DNA from: Opitutaceae bacterium
Lineage (GTDB): Bacteria > Verrucomicrobiota > Verrucomicrobiia > Opitutales > Opitutaceae
NCBI GenBank assembly: GCA_014879845.1
Contig: JACSRI010000193.1
Location: 1 to 32,995, forward strand
Direction of reading: 5' to 3'
DNA length: 32,995 nucleotides
Position numbers and translations under genes: made by a program. The first letter of the stretch is position 1. Every line of letters begins with the position of its first letter. The notes beneath the pieces were generated by a model. The model was given only the letters and a program-made list of their open reading frames with translations. It did no database searches and had not been told where the DNA came from. Of this stretch, positions 18,423 through 26,937 are shown piece after piece.

Positions 18423-19588
18423 GGGGCGAAGGATTTTGCGAGGTCGGCCGTGCTCACGCGCGGGCCGGCCGGCTTTTTCACGACGCGCGAAGCGCGGATG
18501 CGCTTCTGGAGATGACGTGCGTACGTGCTCGCCGGTATCGGCAGATCGATGGTGCGGTCGGCCCAGGTCGAGAGCAGCATGGCGTTGGCGAGCTCGACGG
18601 AACCCAACCCCTCACGCGCGGGGGCCAGGAGTGGCGCGCCCGTACGAATGGCGTCGGCAAAGTTCTGCAGGATGGCGAGGTGCTGGCCGCCACGGTCCGG
18701 AAAGGACTCGGTCACCGTCGTCGCCGCAGGTCGGTCGAATGGACCCCGCGCCATCCGGGCAAACTCGCCGGCCGGCGTGGCGAGGCGCGTGAGCGTGACG
18801 CGATCGTTCTCGAAGAGGATCGAGGCACGGTCGCCGACGATCTCGAGGCGATTGATGCCAGGGGCCTCGCCGGTGGAGGCGATGAACGTGCCGGTCGCGC
18901 CGCCCTTCCACTCGAGAAACGCGGTGACGTCGTCCTCCACCTCGATGGCGTGATGCCGGCCGAACGCGCAGAAGGCGCGCACGCGTCGCGGCATCCCGAG
19001 CAGCCAGATGAGCATGTCGAGCTGGTGCGGGCACTGGTTGAGCAACACACCGCCGCCCTCCCCCGCCCACGTCGCGCGCCAGCGGCTCGACGCGTAGTAG
19101 GCCTCGGTGCGGAACCAATGGGTCGTGGTCCAGGCCACGCGCTGGATCGCGCCGAGTTCACCCGCGGTGATCCGTTCGCGGATACGCACGAAGGCCGGAT
19201 CTGTGCGCTGGTTGAACATCGCGGCAAACACCTGCCGGCTGCGCCCGCGGTGCGCTGCGAGCAGGCGCTGCGCGTCGGCCTTGTGCACGGAGATGGGTTT
19301 CTCGACGAGCACGTGCAGTCCGGCCTTGAGCGCGGCGATGCCGGCCGTTGTGTGCGCGTAGTGCGGCGTGGCGACGAGCACGGCATCAACGAGACCGGAG
19401 CGCAGGATCTCCTCCCCCGGTGGAAACGACGGGATGCCGGCGAACTCGGGCGCGCGAGTCGCCGGATCCGTGGAGTCCGCGAGCGCGGTGAGCGTCATCC
19501 CGGCGACGCGTCCGGCCAGCACGACACGGGCGTGGGTGGCACCCATGCCCCCGACGCCGATGATGCCGAGGCGGACCGTCTTTGCCAT
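18419..19588 (-). CDS. Gfo/Idh/MocA family NAD(P)-dependent oxidoreductase
   Basis: 389 residues from the ATG giving MAKTVRLGIIGVGGMG. The Rossmann motif is GIIGVGGMGATHA, the conserved EKP motif is in HVLVEKPISVH, and the catalytic-domain segment GGVLLNQCPHQLDMLIWL carries the conserved QCPHQLD histidine and aspartate. The C-terminal domain is the usual alpha/beta sheet dimerisation domain. Members oxidise or reduce sugars and cyclitols; the substrate here is unknown. The 41 residues upstream in the same frame are unlike the family and overlap the repeat element at 19681, so the internal ATG was preferred. It is translationally coupled to the TIM-barrel gene by an ATGA overlap. Confidence 0.9.
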   Translation of the reverse strand: MAKTVRLGIIGVGGMGATHARVVLAGRVAGMTLTALADSTDPATRAPEFAGIPSFPPGEEILRSGLVDAVLVATPHYAHTTAGIAALKAGLHVLVEKPISVHKADAQRLLAAHRGRSRQVFAAMFNQRTDPAFVRIRERITAGELGAIQRVAWTTTHWFRTEAYYASSRWRATWAGEGGGVLLNQCPHQLDMLIWLLGMPRRVRAFCAFGRHHAIEVEDDVTAFLEWKGGATGTFIASTGEAPGINRLEIVGDRASILFENDRVTLTRLATPAGEFARMARGPFDRPAATTVTESFPDRGGQHLAILQNFADAIRTGAPLLAPAREGLGSVELANAMLLSTWADRTIDLPIPASTYARHLQKRIRASRVVKKPAGPRVSTADLAKSFAP

Positions 19589-19680
19589 GAGGTCCACGAG
19601 ACTGGCGCGCGCGGTCAGCGGCGAAAAGGCGGAAGGTGCGGCGGGGGTGTTGGAATTTGCGTTGGAAGCGAATGCCTGCC

Positions 19681-19756
19681 CCTGGAGAGCCGAGCTCCCG
19701 CCCGGCCGCATCCATGCACAGACATCCGCGGCCGGGCAGGAGCCCGGCCCTCCACT
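19681..19756. repeat. 76-nt palindromic repeat, copy 1
   Basis: It begins CCTGGAG, ends CCCTCCACT, and has internal arms GCCCGGCCGC (19700-19709) and GCGGCCGGGC (19728-19737) around an 18-nt variable centre. It has the same length and the same outer 30 and 16 bases, with few changes, as the element at 26861-26936 (about 59 of 76 positions identical by eye). It lies 19 bp beyond the argG stop codon. Confidence 0.8.
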
Positions 19757-19775
19757 CGATCAACGGTCGCGAGGA

Positions 19776-21041
<1,266 letters not shown>

Positions 21042-21255
21042 GGACGGACGAGTTGGTTTTCCTGTCGTGGATGACGCCTCAGGCTGCCGCCTGCGGGATC
21101 GTGAAACAGCGGATGATTTTGCACGCGCGGCAAGAAGTTTCGCGCAGGGGCGCCGGAGGGTTCTCTCCATGCCCCAAAACGGTTCACGCTTCTTTGACAT
21201 CAAGTCAGTGTCACGGTCTCAAGGCCCCGCAGACCGTCCCGAAGCTACGAGCACT

Positions 21256-21741
21256 ATGAGCCCGAAGCGTACCTACCTGCGGCGTCAGCGCACCTCCAAG
21301 CGCGGCTTCACCCTCGCGGAAATCATGCTGGTCGTCGTCATCATCGGCATGCTCGCGATGCTGGCCTACCCGATGTTCGCAAAGTCCCGCAACAACGCCC
21401 GGGCCGCACGCTTCATCAACGACCTCCGCAATGGCGTGCACGCGTTCGAGCTCTACGCGCTGCAGACCGGCTACTATCCCGAGGACACCGCTCCCGGCAT
21501 CAAGCCCGCCGACATGGAGGACGAGCTCAAGCGCCCGCAGTGGGACAAGACGACGCCGATTGGCGGCACGTGGGATTGGGCCGTGGATCAGGGCGACTTC
21601 TACGCCGGCGTGGCCGTCGTCGGTCCGACCGTTCCGGCATCGATCCTCCAGACCATCGACTCCCGCATCGACGATGGCGACCTCAGCTCGGGTGCCTTCC
21701 AGTCCACCGGAGGCGGCGTGGTCTACATCATCGAGGAATAG
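21256..21741 (+). CDS. Type II secretion pseudopilin-like protein
   Basis: 161-residue prepilin-like protein. The leader of 17 residues ends in KRG and is followed by FTLAEIMLVVVIIGMLAML, the type III signal with cleavage between G17 and F18 and the conserved Glu at +5 (E22). The hydrophobic helix leads into ARAARFINDLRNGVHAFELYAL, then a short globular domain with LQTGYYPEDTAPG and repeated Trp/Asp. There is no cysteine. It resembles GspG/H-type minor pseudopilins but the exact subclass cannot be assigned. It is a single gene with a strong terminator, divergent from argG. The platform protein at 4834-6003 could be a partner, but no secretion operon is here. Confidence 0.85.
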   Translation: MSPKRTYLRRQRTSKRGFTLAEIMLVVVIIGMLAMLAYPMFAKSRNNARAARFINDLRNGVHAFELYALQTGYYPEDTAPGIKPADMEDELKRPQWDKTTPIGGTWDWAVDQGDFYAGVAVVGPTVPASILQTIDSRIDDGDLSSGAFQSTGGGVVYIIEE

Positions 21742-21784
21742 TCGCCCGTCCCTCGACCGCTTCGAGGCAGGTCGATCCTGAACG

Positions 21785-21817
21785 AAAGCCGGCCCCGCAG
21801 GCCGGCTTTTCTGTTTT
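21785..21817 (+). terminator. Intrinsic terminator of the pseudopilin gene
   Basis: A 10-bp stem (21785-21794 with 21800-21809, core GCCGGCC/GGCCGGC) with a 5-nt loop is followed by TTTTCTGTTTT. It lies 43 bp after the pseudopilin stop codon. The stem begins with AAA on the plus strand, so the argF transcript arriving from the opposite side would see the same hairpin with a shorter T-run. It may serve both convergent genes. Confidence 0.88.
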
Positions 21818-21874
21818 CCCGCTGGGCGGGTGGAGATCTGAGGGCGAGGACAGCCCCGCTCGCCAAGCGGTCGT

Positions 21875-22825
21875 TCAGGAAGCGGCACGCCGCGCCGACA
21901 ACGTCGCCAGGATCGCCTTCTGCATGTGCAGGCGATTCTCCGCCTGGTCGAAAATAATCGAGCGCGGGTTATCCAGGACGGCCTGCTCCACTTCCTCGCC
22001 CGGGTGCGCCGGCAGACAGTGCATGAAGAAGGCATCGGGCTTGGCGGCAGCGAAGAGTTTAGCCGTCACGGCATACGGGCGCATCTGCGCATGGCGGACC
22101 TTGGTCTCTTCCTCGTGGCCCATGCTCGCCCACACGTCGGTATAGACGATGTCGGCCCCGGTCACGGCCTCAAACGGATCGTTCGTGACGTGGAATGTCA
22201 CCGGCAGCTTCTCTTTCGTCAGCAGCGCGCGGATCTCCGAATTCGGCTCAAAGCCAGCCGGCCCGGCCAGCGCGATCTCCATGCCGAAAAACGCGGCCCC
22301 GAGGATCCACGAGCTGGCCATGTTGAAATTCGTGTCGCCGAGGAACGCGATCTTGCGGCCCTTGAGCGACGCCAGAAGGTCGCCTTGCGGTCCCGCCCAG
22401 CGCTCCGCCGCCGAAAAGGCATCGGTGTAGATCTGGCAGGGGTGCAGAAAATCCGTGAGCGCGTTGATCACCGGCACACTGCCGCAGCGCGCGAGTTCCT
22501 CGACTTCGGTGTGCGCATAGGTGCGCACGATCAGGCCGTGGACGTAGCGCGAGAGCACACGCGCGGTGTCGGCGACCGACTCGCCGCGGCCGAGCTGGAT
22601 GTCGTTCTTGCTCAGGAAAAGCGGATTGGCCCCGAGCTCGTGCAAGCCGACCTCGAAGGACACGCGCGTGCGCGTGCTCGATTTGGCAAAAATCATCGCC
22701 CAGGTCTGCCCCGCCAGCGCCGTGCCCGGCTTCATCCCTCGCTCGCGCTTCATCGTGCGGGCGAGCGCGAAGACCTCGGCGGCCTCGCGAGTGGTGAAGT
22801 CGGTCTCCTTCAGGAAGTGTTTCAC
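21875..22825 (-). CDS. argF: Ornithine carbamoyltransferase
   Basis: Transfers the carbamoyl group to ornithine to give citrulline. From a GTG start giving MKHFLKETDF the protein has 316 residues, the family norm. The carbamoyl-phosphate site is SSTRTR (49-54), with HPCQ (128-131). The ornithine loop is HCLPAHPGEE (269-278), and DVWASMGHEEE is also diagnostic. No ATG is available at this position, and the longer open frame upstream runs through the palindrome and into the reverse frame of argD, so GTG is the likely start. No Shine-Dalgarno is visible. It is the third gene of argB-argD-argF, separated from argD by a 161-bp gap that holds a long hairpin. Confidence 0.95.
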   Translation of the reverse strand: MKHFLKETDFTTREAAEVFALARTMKRERGMKPGTALAGQTWAMIFAKSSTRTRVSFEVGLHELGANPLFLSKNDIQLGRGESVADTARVLSRYVHGLIVRTYAHTEVEELARCGSVPVINALTDFLHPCQIYTDAFSAAERWAGPQGDLLASLKGRKIAFLGDTNFNMASSWILGAAFFGMEIALAGPAGFEPNSEIRALLTKEKLPVTFHVTNDPFEAVTGADIVYTDVWASMGHEEETKVRHAQMRPYAVTAKLFAAAKPDAFFMHCLPAHPGEEVEQAVLDNPRSIIFDQAENRLHMQKAILATLSARRAAS

Positions 22826-22896
22826 GGCAGGAAAAACGTTGAGCGATACCGGGTGGGAGGGGGTCTCGCGAGGAGAAAAACGGCAGGCGATCGGCG

Positions 22897-22971
22897 GTCG
22901 GGCGAGGCCTCCGGCCGAGCCGCGCCAACGATCGGCTTTCGCTCGCGGCTCGGCCAGAGGCCTCGCCCGAC
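22897..22971. repeat. Long hairpin repeat between argD and argF
   Basis: Two 28-nt arms (22897-22924 and 22944-22971) are reverse complements with a single mismatch, around a 19-nt centre. The arms carry GGGCGAGGCCT and GGCCGAGCCGCG. It lies 15 bp after the argD stop and 71 bp before the argF start, inside a probable operon. On the minus strand it has no T-tract. A 23-nt stretch of the right arm recurs exactly at 29237-29259. Confidence 0.85.
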
Positions 22972-22986
22972 CCACGGAAGCGATCC

Positions 22987-24222
<1,236 letters not shown>

Positions 24223-24226
24223 CAGA

Positions 24227-24320
24227 GTGCGGATTTCGGAATGCGGACTGCGGAACGGCTGAGTTCACTGAACAACGGCACGGATGGCGCGTGCGGCAAT
24301 CCGCACTCCGAAATCCGCAT
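24227..24320. repeat. Inverted repeat in the argB-argD gap
   Basis: Two 21-nt arms (24227-24247 and 24300-24320), built on GCGGATTTCGGA, are reverse complements at 19 of 21 positions and separated by 52 nt. Partial extra copies of the TGCGG motif flank both arms. The element fills most of the 110-bp gap between argB and argD. Its base composition is lower in GC than the neighbouring genes. Confidence 0.75.
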
Positions 24321-24332
24321 GCCGCATTCAGC

Positions 24333-25214
24333 TCACCCGTGGATCAGCTCCGTGCCGATGCCCTTGTCGGTGAAGATTTCGAGCAGCAGGCTGTGCGGCA
24401 TGCGGCCGTCGATGAAGTGCACGCGGTGCACGCCTTCCTCGAGCGCGCGGATGGCGCTCGCGACCTTCGGGCGCATGCCCTTGTCGATCACGCCGGCTTT
24501 CTTGAGCGCGTCGACCTCGCTGACGCGCAGCGTCGAGATGAGCGATTCCGCATCCGGCGGACGCGAGAGCAGGCCGGGCACGTCGCTCAAGTAGACGAGG
24601 CGACGCGCGCGCAGGGCCGCCGCCACGCGGCCGGCGGCGACGTCGGCGTTGACGTTGTAGGGTTTGCCGTCGAGTCCTTCGGCCACCGGCGAGATGACCG
24701 GCGTGAAGCCGTCGGCGATGGCCTTCTTGATCATCTTCACCTTCACCTCGGTCACATCGCCCACGTAGCCGAGATCGACCTTCTTGCCGTCGTCGTCCTG
24801 CTCGAGCTTCTGGCAGACGAGCACCTGGTCGCCAGGCAGCGCCTGCGGGCGTGCCTTGCGTGCGGTCAGCATTTCGCAGACCTCGCGGTTGATCTCCTCA
24901 TTGAGCGTGCGCTTCACCACCGCGACGGTGGCCTCGTCGGTCACACGCATCCCGTTCACGAAAACCGGCTTGAGCCCCGCGGCCTCCATGGCGCGGCTGA
25001 TCGCCTTGCCGCCACCGTGAACGACGACGGCGTTGATGCCGACCGCGGCGAGAAACGCGATGTCGCCCGCCACACGCGAGCGGATCTCTGGATCGGGATC
25101 ATCCATGAAGCTGCCGCCGTACTTCACGACGAAGGTCGAGCCGCGAAAGCTCTGGATGTACGGCAGCGCTTCGATGAGCACCTGCGCCTTGGCGATGAGG
25201 TCCGAGTAGATCAT
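24333..25214 (-). CDS. argB: Acetylglutamate kinase
   Basis: Phosphorylates N-acetylglutamate, the second step of arginine synthesis. The 293-residue protein has the amino-acid kinase motifs [22 protein letters not shown], the [22 protein letters not shown] nucleotide and substrate region, and [13 protein letters not shown] near the C-terminus. An N-terminal extension ([20 protein letters not shown]) resembles the helix of arginine-sensitive hexameric enzymes, so feedback inhibition by arginine is plausible but inferred. First gene of argB-argD-argF and divergent from argJ, 273 bp away across a CACAGAG-bordered element. Confidence 0.96.
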   Translation of the reverse strand: MIYSDLIAKAQVLIEALPYIQSFRGSTFVVKYGGSFMDDPDPEIRSRVAGDIAFLAAVGINAVVVHGGGKAISRAMEAAGLKPVFVNGMRVTDEATVAVVKRTLNEEINREVCEMLTARKARPQALPGDQVLVCQKLEQDDDGKKVDLGYVGDVTEVKVKMIKKAIADGFTPVISPVAEGLDGKPYNVNADVAAGRVAAALRARRLVYLSDVPGLLSRPPDAESLISTLRVSEVDALKKAGVIDKGMRPKVASAIRALEEGVHRVHFIDGRMPHSLLLEIFTDKGIGTELIHG

Positions 25215-25296
25215 GTGGGCGGTCGAATCAGCGGAGAAAAATCGCGGGAGTTGTGAAGTCTTCGCCCGCGGAAGCCAACACGGATTTCGATCAGAA

Positions 25297-25448
25297 GGTC
25301 ACAGAGGGCACAGAGATGACACAGAGTTCATCGAGATGCCTCCCGCAACTCCACCTCGCGGGCGGCGGTGCGCCCGCGCCGATATACCCTACGCCGATAG
25401 TCGGAGTCGCTCCGTGACCTCTGTGTCACCTCTGTGCCCTCTGTGGCC
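25297..25448. repeat. CACAGAG-bordered inverted-repeat element, copy A
   Basis: Left arm from 25297 reads GGTCACAGAGGGCACAGAG and continues GATGACACAGAG; the right arm, ending at 25448, is its near-exact reverse complement over about 38 nt (few mismatches). The centre holds a separate 8-bp hairpin CGCGGGCG/CGCCCGCG (25357-25378). The element occupies about half of the argB-argJ divergent gap, so it lies between or over both promoters. A related element is at 30457-30576. No open frame for a transposase is inside. Confidence 0.85.
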
Positions 25449-25487
25449 CCCTCCGGTTCGCATCGGCACGAGTTTCGGCTTAACACC

Positions 25488-26831
25488 ATGGCGCGCTGCC
25501 CGCATCGGTCGATCGTGCCCAGCACCGCCCTCACCTTCTCGTCGCGCGAGCAACACCGCGTCTGGCTCGCCAGTCAGGCCGCCTTGCCCGTCGGTTTTCG
25601 CGTCGGCACGACGCGCTTCGCTTTCACACCCGTCGAGGTGCCGAAGCCCGCGAAGATGACGCTCACGCTCATCGCGCTCGACCAGCCGACGGCGGACTTC
25701 GCCGCGATGTTCACGAAGAACGCCTTTCCCGGCGCGCCCATCATCACCGGCCGCCGCCGCCTCGCCGAGCCCCGCCTCGGGGCGATCCTCGTGAACAACA
25801 AGATTTCCAACGTCTGCGCGCCCGGCGGCGTGGAGACGAGCGAACGCCTCTGCGCCGAGACCGCCGCGGCGCTCGGCCTCAAGCCCACCGAGGTGCTGCA
25901 GAGCTCCACCGGCGTGATCGGCTGGCGCCTGCCCGTCGACGCCATGAGCGCCGAGCTCCCGAAGGCCGTGGCCGCGCTCGCCCCCGGCTCGATCCTGCCC
26001 GCCGCGGAAGGCATCGTGACGACCGACCTGTATCCAAAGATCCGACGCGCCTCCGTCGGCGCCGGCTCGATCGTCGGCATCGCCAAGGGCGCCGGCATGA
26101 TCGAGCCCAACATGGCGACGATGCTCGTTTACGTGCTCACCGACCTCGCCGTGCCGCGCGACGCCCTGCGCGCCATGCTCGCGCGCACCGTCGACCGCAC
26201 GTTCAACTGCATGAGCATCGACAGCGACACGAGCACGTCCGACTCGATCGCCCTACTCTCGTCGGGCCGCATCCCATGCCCAGATCTCGCGGCCTTCGAA
26301 GCCGCGCTCCTTCAGGTCTGCGCCGATCTCACCGAGGATGTCGCGCGCAACGGCGAGGGCGTCCGCCACGTCATGCGCGTGACGATCACGGGGGCGCCGC
26401 GCGAGAAAATCGCGCGCGCCATCGCCAAATCTGTCGTCAACGCCCCGCTCTTCAAATGCGCCGTGGCCGGCAACGACCCCAACGTCGGCCGCCTGCTCCA
26501 GGCCATCGGCAAGTGGGTCGGCGCGAACGACGCAGCCCTCGACCTCAGCCGCACACGCGCAACGCTCGGCGGCATCACGATCGTGGAGAACGGCACCTTC
26601 GTGCTCGATCCCACGAAAGAGGACGCGCTCGTCGCGCACCTCAAGGCGGCCGAACTCTACGCGAGCGCGCCGCCGCAGGACGGCGTGTTTTCGCCGCCGA
26701 TCGATTACCCGCCGCACGAGCGCTGCGTGGAGATCGCCGTCGATCTCGGCCTCGGCAGCGCCAGCGCGACCGTGCTCGGCGCCGACCTCACGCATGAATA
26801 CGTGAGCGAAAACGCCGACTACCGCAGTTGA
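25488..26831 (+). CDS. argJ: Glutamate N-acetyltransferase / amino-acid acetyltransferase (ArgJ)
   Basis: Transfers the acetyl group from N-acetylornithine to glutamate, so the cyclic arginine pathway can be used; some family members also use acetyl-CoA. The self-cleaving Ntn-type junction is KGAGMIEPNMATML, with the new N-terminal nucleophile at T211. Other blocks are STGVIGWRLPVD, GIVTTDLYPK, FNCMSIDSDTSTSDS and AVAGNDPNVGRLLQAIGKW. At 447 residues it is about 40 longer than usual, with an extra N-terminal segment (MARCPHRSIVPSTALTFS). The true start could be later. GTG codons further upstream lie inside the repeat and are unlikely. It is divergent from argB. Confidence 0.94.
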   Translation: MARCPHRSIVPSTALTFSSREQHRVWLASQAALPVGFRVGTTRFAFTPVEVPKPAKMTLTLIALDQPTADFAAMFTKNAFPGAPIITGRRRLAEPRLGAILVNNKISNVCAPGGVETSERLCAETAAALGLKPTEVLQSSTGVIGWRLPVDAMSAELPKAVAALAPGSILPAAEGIVTTDLYPKIRRASVGAGSIVGIAKGAGMIEPNMATMLVYVLTDLAVPRDALRAMLARTVDRTFNCMSIDSDTSTSDSIALLSSGRIPCPDLAAFEAALLQVCADLTEDVARNGEGVRHVMRVTITGAPREKIARAIAKSVVNAPLFKCAVAGNDPNVGRLLQAIGKWVGANDAALDLSRTRATLGGITIVENGTFVLDPTKEDALVAHLKAAELYASAPPQDGVFSPPIDYPPHERCVEIAVDLGLGSASATVLGADLTHEYVSENADYRS

Positions 26832-26860
26832 CGCCGAACACAAAACGCACGGCGTTCTTT

Positions 26861-26936
26861 CCTGGAGGGCCGGGCTCCCGCCCGGCCGCGAATGCGCAAC
26901 GACGGAGGCGGCCGCGCCGGAGCGCGGCCCTCCACT
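26861..26936. repeat. 76-nt palindromic repeat, copy 2
   Basis: Same length and ends (CCTGGAG...CCCTCCACT) as the element at 19681-19756, with the left arm GCCCGGCCGC conserved and the right half altered (GCGGCCGCGC). It fills the gap from 29 bp after the argJ stop to 1 bp before the ATG of the GH2 gene, so it forms the whole immediate leader of that gene. Confidence 0.8.
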
Positions 26937-26937
26937 G

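Noticed and set aside
21181-21255. Sigma-70 promoter with TTGACA at 21194-21199 upstream of the pseudopilin
   Set aside because: The -35 hexamer is perfect, but nothing resembling a -10 hexamer lies 16-18 bp downstream.
25297-25448. CRISPR array, because of repeated CACAGAG units
   Set aside because: The units are very short, irregularly spaced and arranged as inverted arms, with no regular spacers and no cas genes nearby.
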